Source of the DNA: Amycolatopsis iheyensis
GTDB lineage: Bacteria; Actinomycetota; Actinomycetes; Mycobacteriales; Pseudonocardiaceae
NCBI RefSeq assembly: GCF_024703995.1
Contig: NZ_JAMXQV010000029.1
Span: 1 to 64,000, forward strand
Direction of reading: 5' to 3'
Length of the DNA: 64,000 nt
Shown piece after piece: positions 1-8,715 of the stretch. The notes below the pieces were generated by a model. It made no database searches. It was not told the DNA's origin and worked only from the letters and a program-made list of their open reading frames with translations. Position numbers and translations under genes: made by a program. The first letter of the stretch is position 1; the number at the start of each line of letters is the position of its first letter.

Positions 1-2
1 AC

Positions 3-212
3 CGCCAGCTCAAACGCGCGTTCTTCCTCGCCGCCTTCGCGGCGCTGTCGGATCCGACCAGCAGGGCTTACTACGACCGCAAACGGGCTGAGGGCAAGAA
101 ACACAACGCCGCCCTGATCTGCCTGGCCCGCCGCCGCTGCGACGTCCTCTACGCCATGCTTCGCAACGGCACCCACTACCGCCAACCCGAACCGGCCACC
201 ACAGCGGCTTGA
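3..212 (+). CDS. IS110-family transposase, C-terminal fragment (cut by window edge)
   Basis: The reading frame is open from the window edge and ends at TGA 210-212, giving 69 residues. It shows the typical end of IS110/IS116/IS902 transposases: a LKRAFFLAAFAAL helix, then SRAYYDRKRAEGKKHN and a final LARRRCDVLYAMLRNGT segment. In this family the C-terminal domain works with an N-terminal DEDD catalytic domain, which would lie upstream of the window. The bases after the stop (GACAACCAGATAGGGACACC) resemble an IS110 right end. Whether the element is complete cannot be judged here. The family call is firm; activity is unknown. Confidence 0.88.
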   Translation, partial: RQLKRAFFLAAFAALSDPTSRAYYDRKRAEGKKHNAALICLARRRCDVLYAMLRNGTHYRQPEPATTAA

Positions 213-257
213 CAACCAGATAGGGACACCCCCCAGCTCGGCGGCGTCAGATGCCCG

Positions 258-359
258 TCAAGCACCAACCGGGACCGGAACGGTCACCGGACGAAGCACG
301 AGTGGATCGTCCGGACCGTGGTCGGGATCCTCGAGAACCCCCGTTGCACCGGGCGGCGC
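258..359 (+). pseudogene. Remnant of a large serine recombinase (recombinase domain scrap)
   Basis: One frame reads GHRTKHEWIVRTVVGILENP followed by RCTGR. This matches the conserved W...TV..IL.NPRYTG segment of the recombinase domain in actinobacterial large serine recombinases. No catalytic resolvase domain precedes it and nothing of the family follows, so it is a scrap left beside the insertion element. About 35 codons are recognisable. The call rests on this single motif. Confidence 0.6.
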
Positions 360-382
360 CGCCCTCCGCCGAACCGACCGGC

Positions 383-3300
383 TCACCGGGTCACGTCCCG
401 TCGCCTGCCGGCCGCGCACAGCGCCGCTCCGGCCAGGAGCAGCACGCTCGACAGGCCGAGCAGCCTACCCACGTCCGTGCCGGTGTCGGGCAGCCGGTTC
501 GGGCCGCCGGTCGGTGCGGGTGCGGGGACGACCGGAACGTCGGCGACCGCCTGTCCGGCGGCGACCGGCGATCCGTCGGCCCCGGTGCCGGCCGCGGTGG
601 CGACGTTGCGCACCCGCCCGGCGGTCACGTCGGCGACGGTGACCGTGTGCGCGGGCACCGTGCACGTCATCGCCTGGCCCGGCGCCAATGCGGTCGCCGG
701 ACAGGTCGCCACGCCCGCGGAAGGGTCGTCGACCCGGATCTCGCGAACGGTGACCGCGCCGGTGTTGCTGACCGTGATGGTCCACTCGATCCGGTCCCCG
801 GCACCGATCACGCCGTCGCCGTTCACGTCGACCGGCCGGGCCGCCTTGGTGATCGCGAGCGCCGCGGCCGCGGCGACCCGCACTGTCGCGCTCGCGGGCG
901 CCGACTCCACCGCCGGCCCGCCCGAAGGCGGAGTTCCCGACGCGACAGCGGTGTTGTCGATCCGCCCGGCGTCCACATCGGACTGCGTGACCCGGTAGGT
1001 CGCCGTGCACGTCACATGCTGCCCCGGCGCCAGCGAACCGGCTGGGCACGCCGGAGCCGGTGCTCCGCCGCTGCCGGTGAAGCGGGTTTCGCGGATCGCC
1101 AGCGCGGAGAGCGTCACGTTGCCGGTGTTGGTGACCACGAACGAGTAGGTGACGTTCTGCCCGGCCGCGGAAACCGTACCCGGCGAGGCCGTCTTCATCA
1201 GGCTGAGCGCGGCGTCCGGCGGCGTCGGCACGACGACCGTCGACGGATCCGAAACCGGCGGCTCGCCCTCGGGCGGAGTCCCGGTGGCGACGGCCGTGTT
1301 GACGACCTTCCCGGCGTCCACATCGGACTGGGTGAGCACGTAAGTGGCGGTGCAGACCGCTTGCGCCCCCGGCGCCAGCGCCCCCACCGTCGCGCCGCCA
1401 CCCGGACACGACACCGGGGAAAGCCGGCCGGTGCCCGAGAACGCCGTCTCCCGCACCTCGACCGCGGTCAGCGTGCGGTTCCCGGTGTTGGTGACCACGA
1501 AGGAATACGTGACCGTCTGCCCGGCGCGGAAGTGGCCGTCGTCGGCCGGGTCCGCCGACTTGACCAGTGACAGCCCCGGCTTGCCGGGCACCGTCACCTT
1601 CGCCCGCGACGGGCCGGAGGTGACCGGCTCGCCGCCGGGACCGGCGCCGGTCGCCTCGGCCGTGTTGGTCACCGCGCCGGCGTCGGCGTCCGCCTGGGTC
1701 AGGGTGTAGGTGGCGGTGCAGGACTGCGCCTGCCCGGGCGCCAGCGTCCGCGACGGGCACTCGACGACCGGCGCCGGGCCGGTGCCGCTGAACGCCGTCT
1801 CGCGCACGGACACCGCGGTGAGGGTGCGGTTTCCGGTGTTGGTCACGGCGAAGCGGTAGGTCACGGTCTCCCCCGCGCCGGCCACGGTGGCCGGTTCGAC
1901 GGACTTGACCAGGGTGAGCGCGGCCCCGCCACCGGCGGTCACGACCGCCGTCGCCGGCGGCGTGGTCACCTTCGGCAAGCCCGCGGGCGGGGTACCCGCG
2001 GCCGTGGCGCTGTTGGTGATCCGGCCCGCGTCGAGGTCGGCCTGGGTCACCGCGTAGTCCGCTGTGCAGGTGACGACCTGACCGGGTGCCAGCACCGCGC
2101 TCCCGGCCGGGCAGGTGACCGCGGACAGCGGCCCGCTGCCGCTGAACGCGCCCTCGGTGATCGCCACCCCGGTCAGCGTCACGGTGCCGGTGTTCTTCAG
2201 CGTGAACGAGTAGCGGACCGGTTCCCCCACGGACGTGACGGTGGCCGGGTCGGCGGACTTCGCCAGGGTCAGGGTGGCCGTGCGGGTGGCGGTCACCTTC
2301 GCCGACGACGGCGCCGAGGTGGTCGGCTCCGTCGCGCGAGGTGCCGTCCCGTGCGCGACGGCGGTGTTCTCGACCGCGCCCGCGTCGATGTCGGCCTGCA
2401 TGACGCGGTAGGTCGCCCGGCACGTCTGCGCGGCACCGGGGGCGAGCATCGTCCGCGGGCAGGTGACGACGGGGGCCGGGCCGGAGCCGGTGAACCGGGT
2501 CTCGGCGACGCCGACGTCGCGCAACGTCACGTCTCCGGTGTTGGTGACCACGAACGTGTAGCCGACGGACTGGCCGGCGCGGTCGACGGTCGTCGGGTCG
2601 GCGGTCTTGACCAGGGTGATCGCCGGGTGCGCGGGGGTGGGGACCGACACGCTCGAGGGGTTCGATTCGGTCGGGTCCGTCGAGCCGGGCTGCTTGCCGT
2701 GCGCGGTAGCGGTGTTGTCCAGCCGGCCCGCGTCGACGTCGGCCTGGGTCAGGACGTAGGTGGCGGTGCAGGTCGTGCTCGCGCCGGGAGCCAGCGTGGC
2801 GACCGGGCACACCGCGGCGGACAGGACGCCGCTGCCGGAGAACGCCGTCTCGTCGACACCGATCTCGGTCAGGGGCACGTTGCCGGTGTTGGTCACCTGG
2901 AAGGAGTAGGTGATCGGCCGGCCGACGGTGTAAGCGTCCGGGTTGTCGGGTGAGGCCGACTTCTTGAGCGTCAGCGCCGGGGCCGGCTTCTCGGTGGGGG
3001 TGCGGGTCGACGAGGGGTCCGACGTCACGCGCGTGGTGCCGCCCGGCGGGAGCCCGGAGGCCGTCGCGGTGTTGACCGCCGCCCCGGCTGCCACGTCAGC
3101 GGGGGTGATGACGTACGGAGCCTGCGCGGTGCAGGTCTCCGACTCCCCGGGGGCGAGGCTCGGCCGGGGGCAGGTGACCGCTCCGGCCTTGGCGTCGGTC
3201 ACGGCGATGTCATGCAGTTCGAGCGCGCCGGTGTTGGTGACGGTGAAGGTGTAGCCGATGGTGTCGCCTGCGTCGGTGATCCCGTTGCCGTTCACGTCGA

Positions 3301-4423
3301 CCGGTGCGGCGGCGTGCTTTTCCAGCTTCAGGGTCGCGGGTTTCGCCGTGTTCGTGACCGTGCAGGACACGAAGTCGCCGACGTCGACGTGCACCCGCGC
3401 CGAGCCGCCGGCGTCGCCGGACGGCAGTTCTCCGTCGGCCTTGCCGTTGCGGGTGCAGGACCACGCTCGGTCGTAATTGGACTCCAGGCCCGAGGTCGCC
3501 GTCTCGCGCAGGGTGTAGTCGCCGCCGCGGGCGCCGGCCAGCACGGTGACCTCACCGGTGCTCGCCGAGGTGCCCCCGCCGGTGTCGGCCGAGGCGAGCA
3601 CGCTTCCGCCCGGCGCCGCGACCGAGACGGCGAACGAGTCGCCGGGGAAGCCCCGCACGACCTTCTTGGTCAGCTGGAGGCTGGAGACCAGCACGCCGAA
3701 CCCGACCGCCTGCCGCCCGCCGCCCACCATGCGCTGGCTGAACGACGTGGGGTCTTCGGCGGAGATGATCGCGGTGCCGGTCTTGTTGGCGCCGGTGCGC
3801 CCGGCGCACCGCACCGTCTGGGTGCCGATGCCGGTATACCCGCCGCCGCAGGCGTTCCCGATCCCCGGGTCGGTTCCCGTCGCGGTCAGCGATTCGAGCG
3901 ACGAAGACGAGGTCCACTCGATCGACTCGCCGGCGTCGGTCGACTCGGCGTCGGCGCCGACCAGCCCGTAGCCGTGCACCACCGCCCCGGTGCTGTCGGT
4001 GGCCACGATGTCGGTCAGCGCGGCGACCGTCGTCGTGCTGGAGGCGGTCTGGTACAGCGCCGGCCGGCCGGGCACGCCCGTGTAGTGCCTGGAGTTGCCG
4101 AGGTAGGCCGCCGAATACGTCGGAAGCCGGTTCGCGGCCACGGGACCACCGGACACCTTGAGCGTGACCGCGAGCCGGTAGCCGCCGGGCAGCGCGAAGG
4201 TCAGCCGCTGGCCGGCCGCGGAGGTGGCCTCGGCGGCGTCGTAGCCGGACAGGTCGAACCAGCACAACGTCCGCGCGTAGGTGCCGGTGCCCGCCGAGGC
4301 GAACCCGCAGTCGTGGGTCGCGGCGGTGGCTCGCGCGGCCGGCCCGAATGCGGACACGCACAACGCGAGCAGCATCGACACCGCCAGGAGCGCCGATACC
4401 TTCCGCCGCGACCCGCCACCCAT
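383..4423 (-). CDS. LPXTG-type cell-surface protein with CshA-like head and eight DUF11/DUF7507-type repeats
   Basis: A 1346-residue secreted wall protein. Residues 1-35 form a signal peptide (basic start, LLALCVSAFGPAARA). Residues about 36-360 resemble the CshA-type non-repeat head of fibrillar adhesins, with a cysteine-containing CWFDLSGYDAA segment. Residues about 360-1305 carry eight repeats of about 115 residues, each opening with a L.L.K.A.P-type strand and containing YSF.VTNTGN, LAPG and CTATY.LTQ.D.DAG motifs. The first and last repeats use a PVDVNG(N/D)G variant. LPDTG at residues 1311-1315, a hydrophobic stretch and a basic tail form a sortase signal. Adhesion is inferred from the family. 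The gene ends next to mobile-element debris. Confidence 0.9.
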   Translation of the reverse strand: MGGGSRRKVSALLAVSMLLALCVSAFGPAARATAATHDCGFASAGTGTYARTLCWFDLSGYDAAEATSAAGQRLTFALPGGYRLAVTLKVSGGPVAANRLPTYSAAYLGNSRHYTGVPGRPALYQTASSTTTVAALTDIVATDSTGAVVHGYGLVGADAESTDAGESIEWTSSSSLESLTATGTDPGIGNACGGGYTGIGTQTVRCAGRTGANKTGTAIISAEDPTSFSQRMVGGGRQAVGFGVLVSSLQLTKKVVRGFPGDSFAVSVAAPGGSVLASADTGGGTSASTGEVTVLAGARGGDYTLRETATSGLESNYDRAWSCTRNGKADGELPSGDAGGSARVHVDVGDFVSCTVTNTAKPATLKLEKHAAAPVDVNGNGITDAGDTIGYTFTVTNTGALELHDIAVTDAKAGAVTCPRPSLAPGESETCTAQAPYVITPADVAAGAAVNTATASGLPPGGTTRVTSDPSSTRTPTEKPAPALTLKKSASPDNPDAYTVGRPITYSFQVTNTGNVPLTEIGVDETAFSGSGVLSAAVCPVATLAPGASTTCTATYVLTQADVDAGRLDNTATAHGKQPGSTDPTESNPSSVSVPTPAHPAITLVKTADPTTVDRAGQSVGYTFVVTNTGDVTLRDVGVAETRFTGSGPAPVVTCPRTMLAPGAAQTCRATYRVMQADIDAGAVENTAVAHGTAPRATEPTTSAPSSAKVTATRTATLTLAKSADPATVTSVGEPVRYSFTLKNTGTVTLTGVAITEGAFSGSGPLSAVTCPAGSAVLAPGQVVTCTADYAVTQADLDAGRITNSATAAGTPPAGLPKVTTPPATAVVTAGGGAALTLVKSVEPATVAGAGETVTYRFAVTNTGNRTLTAVSVRETAFSGTGPAPVVECPSRTLAPGQAQSCTATYTLTQADADAGAVTNTAEATGAGPGGEPVTSGPSRAKVTVPGKPGLSLVKSADPADDGHFRAGQTVTYSFVVTNTGNRTLTAVEVRETAFSGTGRLSPVSCPGGGATVGALAPGAQAVCTATYVLTQSDVDAGKVVNTAVATGTPPEGEPPVSDPSTVVVPTPPDAALSLMKTASPGTVSAAGQNVTYSFVVTNTGNVTLSALAIRETRFTGSGGAPAPACPAGSLAPGQHVTCTATYRVTQSDVDAGRIDNTAVASGTPPSGGPAVESAPASATVRVAAAAALAITKAARPVDVNGDGVIGAGDRIEWTITVSNTGAVTVREIRVDDPSAGVATCPATALAPGQAMTCTVPAHTVTVADVTAGRVRNVATAAGTGADGSPVAAGQAVADVPVVPAPAPTGGPNRLPDTGTDVGRLLGLSSVLLLAGAALCAAGRRRDVTR

Positions 4424-4718
4424 CGACCGACACCTCCGCCTCGGCTGCTGCTCCGGTCATCGTGCGCGACCGGCCGGAAACCAGCTGGCAGAAAGATGAT
4501 CATTCAATCGATCGGGGTCACCCGGGTGTCGTCGTTCAGGCCGAGAACCCTTCGGCGGAGCAAACGGCACGCAGCCCACGTAACATTGCGCCGTTAGGCA
4601 ACACTCCACGAACAGCCGCAGCCGACTCCCACATGCCGGCCCAGACACCTCCGCGCACGATCTCTCAGACGACAATTTTCCGACGCGTTGACACGAAACT
4701 GCGGCGCGGGCGAGGCGG

Positions 4719-5519
4719 ATGAGCGAGGCTGCGTCGATGGCTTCCGACTACGCCCACAGCGACCAGTTCCGCGGTGCCCGCATCCACCTGTGCAACCTGG
4801 CAGGTCTCGAGATCCGCGACTGCGACGTCAACGGCCTGAAAATCGTCGACTGCCACGGCAGCAACGTCTACCTCGGCGGCGACTTCGAACGCGTCGTCGT
4901 CAACGACGTCGACGTGACCGCCTACGTCGAGGCCGAACTCGACCGCCGCCACCCCACGCGGGCACTGGCGCGGGACGCGACGTCCATCGAGGACTACCAG
5001 GCCGCCTGGGCGGCCATCGAGACCCTGTGGACCGCGACGCTCGACCGGGCGAAGCAGCTGCCCGAGGCCACACTGCACGAGCAGGTCGACGGCGAGTGGT
5101 CATTCATCGAGACGCAACGGCACCTGCTGCTCGCCTCCGACGCCTGGCTCGGCAACGCAGTGCTCGAAGAGGACGCGCCCTACCACCCGCTGGGCTACCC
5201 CCACGGCGGGATGCCGCCCGAGCAAGCGGCAAAGCTCGGCCTCACCCTCGACGCCACCCCGACACTCGCGGAGGTGCTCGCACCGCGCCTCGCCCGCATG
5301 GCCACGATGCGGCGCGCCATCGACGGACTCACCGCGGCCGAACTCGACCGGGTCTGCGGTCGCAAGCCGGCAGACCCGTACCCCGACCAGCAATACATCG
5401 TCCGACGCTGCCTCAAAGTAGTGCTGAAAGAAGAAGCCGAGCACCACCGCTACGCGATGCGCGACCTCGCGACGCTCGTAGCCGAAGCGCCCGAAAGGCC
5501 AAGCCCTGACGGTTGCTGA
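4719..5519 (+). CDS. DinB-family protein with pentapeptide-like N-terminus
   Basis: A 266-residue protein. Residues about 15-70 have a pentapeptide-repeat rhythm (FRGARIHLCNLAGLEIRDCD). Residues about 90-255 are a DinB-like four-helix bundle with metal-ligand-type histidines: W.F..TQRHLLLASDAWL near residue 130 and EEAEHHRYAMRDL near residue 235. DinB-like proteins are often metal-dependent thiol S-transferases, but the substrate here is unknown. The ATG at 4719 follows a GAGGCGG ribosome-binding site. The gene stands alone, divergent from the surface protein. The combination of a pentapeptide-like head and DinB is worth noting. Confidence 0.8.
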   Translation: MSEAASMASDYAHSDQFRGARIHLCNLAGLEIRDCDVNGLKIVDCHGSNVYLGGDFERVVVNDVDVTAYVEAELDRRHPTRALARDATSIEDYQAAWAAIETLWTATLDRAKQLPEATLHEQVDGEWSFIETQRHLLLASDAWLGNAVLEEDAPYHPLGYPHGGMPPEQAAKLGLTLDATPTLAEVLAPRLARMATMRRAIDGLTAAELDRVCGRKPADPYPDQQYIVRRCLKVVLKEEAEHHRYAMRDLATLVAEAPERPSPDGC

Positions 5520-5637
5520 CAGCGCACCCGGGTAGACGAACTCGACCAAGCGCTCGTCGCTGCCCGAAGCCGCCCGGATCGCGGCGCGTCACCAGGTGGT
5601 CGTGGATCAACTGCCGAGGGGCCACCCGATCCAAGTT

Positions 5638-6855
5638 CTAACCGCCCTGAACACTCACGAGAGCCGGGTCGGCAAGGGCCCGAGCTGCAGCTTCGGGTAC
5701 GTAGCCGGCCAGCGCGGTGACGAGGGCCCGGATACCGCGGCGTGCTTCGGGGGCGAGCGGGACGGTACGGGCGACGTCGAGTTCGTTGGCGACGGTGAGC
5801 AGAGCGAAGTCGGCGAGGTCGTCGCCGGCCAGGTCGGTCACCGCGCCCGTGAAGCGGTCGGCAAACGGGAGCGGGGTACCGCCGAGACCCGCGTAGGTCC
5901 TCTTCCGGTCACAGGCGCTGTAACGGTGAACGAGAGCTTCGGCCTCGTCACCGACCGCGGCGCGGAGCCGGGTCCGACGGCCGGGCGGAAGCAGCGGGGG
6001 CGGGAAGCCGTCGGTGCCGTAGGCGGCGTGGCAGAGCGCGGCGAGGCGGACCCGCCGGCTTCCGCCCCAGCCCGCCACCAGGTCGCGGACCCGTTGAAGG
6101 TGGTCGAAGAGGTTTCCGCCGGGATGGCGGGTGAGCCCGGCGCCGAGTTCGCGCAGCAGCGCCGCCGCGGGCCACTCGGCGGTGACGTCGGCGACGGTCT
6201 CGGCCAGCGCCACCGGCTGGTCCCGCGCCACCAGGTGCCCGGCTCCGCGGACACAGGTCACCGTCGCTCGGGAGGCCGACCGCACCAGCTCGTTGACGTC
6301 CTCGTCGGTGACCGGCGACCCGCTGCCGCCGCGGACGAGCAGCACGGGCAGGTCGAGCCGCGTGGTGACCTGCCGCAGCAGGGGTACCTGGGCGAGGATG
6401 TCGTCGACGAGCTCAGGGTAGGCGTCGCGAACGCCACTGCCGGAGAGGAAGCGGCGGACCCGACGTGGGTCGAGGCACGGGACAACGTCGACCAGCACCA
6501 AGCCGGCGGCCCTCGCCCGGACCGTCGGGTCGCCCAGGGCCGCGATGGCGGCGAGCCCGCCCAGCGAAGCCCCCACGACCACCGATCCCGGTGGCTCGGT
6601 GTGCAGCATGGCGGCGACGTCGCCTGCGTACTGCGCCAGTTCCCGGGGCGAGCCGCCGCTGTCCCCATGACCGCGCTGGTCGTAGGCCACGCACCGGAAT
6701 CCGGCACCGACGAGGATCCGGCTGACCGGCGTCCACACCCCACGACGCTCGCCGCCGGCGTGGAGCAACAGGCAGGTCGGCCCACGGCCCACGGCCACGC
6801 CTCTCAGGATCGCGTCCGGGCGGACGAGAGCCCGGAAACCGCTTCGACCCACCAT
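5638..6855 (-). CDS. Alpha/beta hydrolase fused to a DUF6817-type domain
   Basis: A 405-residue two-domain protein. Residues about 20-235 form an alpha/beta hydrolase with an LLLHAGG oxyanion-type loop, YDQRGHGDS, the nucleophile elbow GASLGG (Ser97) and a late GAGHLVARDQP histidine. Residues about 240-405 resemble DUF6817 (LFDHLQRVRDLVAGWG, LCHAAYGTDGF, then a conserved HRY...C segment). The second domain has histidine-rich motifs like HD-type domains. The substrate is unknown. It is divergent from the TetR gene at 6929, with two operator palindromes between them, so TetR probably represses it. The start is the first ATG after the operators. Confidence 0.85.
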   Translation of the reverse strand: MVGRSGFRALVRPDAILRGVAVGRGPTCLLLHAGGERRGVWTPVSRILVGAGFRCVAYDQRGHGDSGGSPRELAQYAGDVAAMLHTEPPGSVVVGASLGGLAAIAALGDPTVRARAAGLVLVDVVPCLDPRRVRRFLSGSGVRDAYPELVDDILAQVPLLRQVTTRLDLPVLLVRGGSGSPVTDEDVNELVRSASRATVTCVRGAGHLVARDQPVALAETVADVTAEWPAAALLRELGAGLTRHPGGNLFDHLQRVRDLVAGWGGSRRVRLAALCHAAYGTDGFPPPLLPPGRRTRLRAAVGDEAEALVHRYSACDRKRTYAGLGGTPLPFADRFTGAVTDLAGDDLADFALLTVANELDVARTVPLAPEARRGIRALVTALAGYVPEAAARALADPALVSVQGG

Positions 6856-6863
6856 GCGAACCC

Positions 6864-6889
6864 CTTACCTTGGCACATCAAGGTAAGGG
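6864..6889. promoter_or_regulatory. TetR-type operator palindrome 1
   Basis: Perfect 10-bp arms CCTTACCTTG and CAAGGTAAGG are separated by 6 bases. It lies just upstream of the hydrolase start at 6855. The core CCTTG/CAAGG recurs in the neighbouring palindrome, so both probably bind the TetR encoded at 6929. Confidence 0.75.
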
Positions 6890-6899
6890 TGGGACATCC

Positions 6900-6922
6900 A
6901 CCTTGACCTGTCAAGGTAAGGT
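6900..6922 (+). promoter_or_regulatory. TetR-type operator palindrome 2 and -10 for the TetR gene
   Basis: Arms ACCTTGAC and GTCAAGGT flank two bases (6900-6917). The right arm runs into TAAGGT (6917-6922), which sits 6 bases before the GTG at 6929. This is the spacing expected for a leaderless transcript, so repressor binding would cover the TetR promoter and give autoregulation. Confidence 0.65.
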
Positions 6923-6928
6923 CGGCCG

Positions 6929-7528
6929 GTGACACGTTCGCGGGTGCGCCGTTCTCCCGGCGAGGCACGGCGCCTGATCCTGGACACCGCCGAGAAGCTC
7001 CTGACCGAGGGTGGGGTGGCCGCCGTCCAGATCCGGGCCATCGCCGCTCGCGTCGGCATGACCGACGCGGGCGTCAGCCATCACTTCGGCACCCGGGATC
7101 GGCTGTTGGAAGCGCTGCTGCGCCATGGCGGCCGGGCGATCCGCTCCGGTGTCGAAGAGACACTGGACTCCTGGTTCGACCGGGACGCCGATCTCGCCGA
7201 TCTGATCGACGTGTTGGCGGCCTTCTACCGGCGGGGCTACGGCGAGCTTGCCGTAGCCCTGCACGCCGCAGGCTGGCGCGACGAGAGCTCGGGGATGCTC
7301 GCCCCGCTCGTCGACGCACTCCACGCACTGCGCCCCGGCGCGTCAGGGATCCCCGTCGAGGAGACCCGGCTCGCTGTCGCCGCACTGCACCAGGCGCTGG
7401 TGACCGAATCCGTGTACGGCCCAGACTTCCGCCGCAGCGCCGGCCTCACCGGCCAGGCGGCCACGGATCCCGGCCCCCAGCTCGCCTGGTGGACGACCCA
7501 CCTCGCCCGGACCCTCGGCCTCTCCTAG
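6929..7528 (+). CDS. TetR/AcrR-family transcriptional regulator
   Basis: A 199-residue protein with an N-terminal helix-turn-helix (residues about 10-60): RRLILDTAEKLLTEGG, then VQIRAIAARVGMTDAGVSHH, typical of TetR. The C-terminal ligand-binding half shows no recognised subfamily. The GTG at 6929 has no ribosome-binding site and lies 6 bases after a TAAGGT -10, suggesting a leaderless message. It is divergent from the hydrolase gene with two palindromic operators between them, so it likely controls that gene and itself. Confidence 0.9.
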   Translation: MTRSRVRRSPGEARRLILDTAEKLLTEGGVAAVQIRAIAARVGMTDAGVSHHFGTRDRLLEALLRHGGRAIRSGVEETLDSWFDRDADLADLIDVLAAFYRRGYGELAVALHAAGWRDESSGMLAPLVDALHALRPGASGIPVEETRLAVAALHQALVTESVYGPDFRRSAGLTGQAATDPGPQLAWWTTHLARTLGLS

Positions 7529-7670
7529 AACGAGCCACGACCTGCCGGCTCGGATCCCCCTGGCTCCGACAGCGGACCGCCCCGGAGGTCCCGCGGCGAT
7601 CAAGCATGCTCGAGCCGACCGGCCGGCGCCGACCACGAGTTGACCGGGTACGGCGACCGGACGCAGCGGG

Positions 7671-7904
7671 TCAGATCGAGACCCATCCCGAAGGAGGAAC
7701 CTCGGATCGGCCGATCCCAGGCCCCAGTTCCTTGGCCGCACTGAGGTCGGCGATTGCCCTGACCATGCCGCCGGACAACAGAATCCCGCCGAGCCCCGTG
7801 CACCACGCCGCGGTGACCTGGCCGAGCACAGCGAGTATCACCACGGCCCCCACCCAAGCAACCAGAATCCCCGAAACCAGCAGAGCTTTGGTGCGAAACG
7901 TCAT
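7671..7904 (-). CDS. Small two-helix membrane protein, unknown
   Basis: A 77-residue protein starting MTFRTKALLVSGILVAW. Residues about 8-30 and 33-52 are hydrophobic and probably span the membrane; the polar tail ends SGWVSI. The chosen ATG (7904) follows a GGGGGTGA ribosome-binding site; an in-frame ATG at 7937 would add 11 residues. No family was recognised. It stands alone, convergent with the TetR gene. Confidence 0.6.
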   Translation of the reverse strand: MTFRTKALLVSGILVAWVGAVVILAVLGQVTAAWCTGLGGILLSGGMVRAIADLSAAKELGPGIGRSEVPPSGWVSI

Positions 7905-8005
7905 TTGCAGCTCACCCCCGATGATTCGCCACTTCATTCGACCATACCAAACAGTGGCCCGCCGAGCAGGCAGAGCCAGATAGCGGTTCCAGAAGGAGCA
8001 ACCGT

Positions 8006-8158
8006 GTGCACTCGAAATTCCACCGTGTCACTCGGCAGTGCGCGCACCACCTGGCGCTGCAACACCAGCCCGACCGGCGCGGCGTCGTGCTCGGCGACTA
8101 CGCGGGCGAACTCCACATCCTGGCCAGGCGCGCCGGGACGTGCGTCGACGCGTCGTAA
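8006..8158 (+). CDS. Possible 50-residue histidine-rich small protein
   Basis: An open frame of 50 codons starts at GTG 8006, 7 bases after a good AAGGAG site. The product is basic and histidine-rich (RQCAHHLALQHQPDRRG near residue 10) and has GC-rich third positions. A second GTG two bases upstream opens a different frame with less convincing codon use. No homologous family was recognised, so this is a tentative small gene. Confidence 0.4.
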   Translation: MHSKFHRVTRQCAHHLALQHQPDRRGVVLGDYAGELHILARRAGTCVDAS

Positions 8159-8179
8159 TCCCGAGCGGAATTTCCGGTG

Positions 8180-8500
8180 TCACCCGGTCCGATGAGGTGG
8201 TCGGCGCTTGCGCCGTCCTGCGGTGGATTCGTAGACGAAGCCGAAGAGCGTCATGGCGAACATTCCCGACTGGACGACGGCCAGTCGCTCACCGGCTTCT
8301 GCCTGCGTGGCCTCGCGCCACATTCCCGAGGAGAACGCCACCGCCGCGCCGAGAAAGTTCGTTCCCGCCCAGACGAGATTCAACCGGGGCGAAGAGTTCT
8401 CTCCGCCCAGCGGGGTCAGGCAGCGTTTTCCCGCCACGCCCATGATGAGGTGCGGGATCGTGTTGACGAGCAAGACGCCTGCGAGAAAGTCCCGTTTCAC
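8180..8500 (-). CDS. Small membrane protein, unknown
   Basis: A 106-residue protein with about three hydrophobic segments (FLAGVLLVNTIPHLIMG, NFLGAAVAFSSG, SGMFAMTLFGFVYES) and a basic tail. The GTG at 8500 follows an AAAGGAG ribosome-binding site. It is divergent from the TetR gene at 8716 and shares its operator-bearing upstream region, so it is a plausible target of that regulator. The function is unknown. Confidence 0.7.
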   Translation of the reverse strand: MKRDFLAGVLLVNTIPHLIMGVAGKRCLTPLGGENSSPRLNLVWAGTNFLGAAVAFSSGMWREATQAEAGERLAVVQSGMFAMTLFGFVYESTAGRRKRRPPHRTG

Positions 8501-8664
8501 GGGCGGTTTCTCCTTTCGGGTCGGACGAGCGTTGGATCGGGCGTGTCCTATCGTCCCCAGCGCTGGGCAGCGGGTCCGCGCCGTCCACCCACCTCGTCCA
8601 GGGATTCATCTTCCACCTCGGCCTCTGATCGCCACCCGCCGCCGGGTCCTCCGCGACGCCCTAA

Positions 8665-8715
8665 ATGAACGGTGTACATTCAACCTGTCAGCGACACTAT
8701 ATGAACGGTGGTCAT
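8665..8715 (+). promoter_or_regulatory. Paired TetR-type operators around the TetR promoter
   Basis: Two near-identical 15-mers, ATGAACGGTGTACAT (8665-8679) and ATGAACGGTGGTCAT (8701-8715), match at 13 of 15 positions. Each has inverted ATG/CAT ends. CACTAT (8695-8700) between them is a good -10. The second copy ends immediately before the ATG at 8716, so bound repressor would block the start site. Confidence 0.65.

Noticed and set aside
251-1570. Long plus-strand open frame opposite the surface protein
   Set aside because: Arginine/glycine-rich, low-complexity product without domains; it is the complement of the repeat-protein gene, whose minus frame carries signal peptide, repeats and LPDTG.
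383-4300. Tandem DNA repeats in the surface gene
   Set aside because: The periodicity is explained by eight homologous protein repeats; the DNA copies are diverged and not a separate repeat element.
4462-4495. Similarity of the region upstream of the surface gene to the ClC relic leader
   Set aside because: About 20 scattered matches only, no frame or operator shared; too weak to call a third copy.
4586-4601. TTGCGCC...AGGCAA as another TTGCA-type operator
   Set aside because: Arms and spacing differ from the five listed copies, and no ion or metal gene follows.
5509-5530. TGACGG...TGACAG as a further repeat-promoter site
   Set aside because: The spacing is 10 bp rather than 11 and no -10 lies 22 bp away.
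7934-8116. Minus-strand 60-codon frame
   Set aside because: It overlaps the tentative plus-strand small gene at 8006, which has the better ribosome-binding site.
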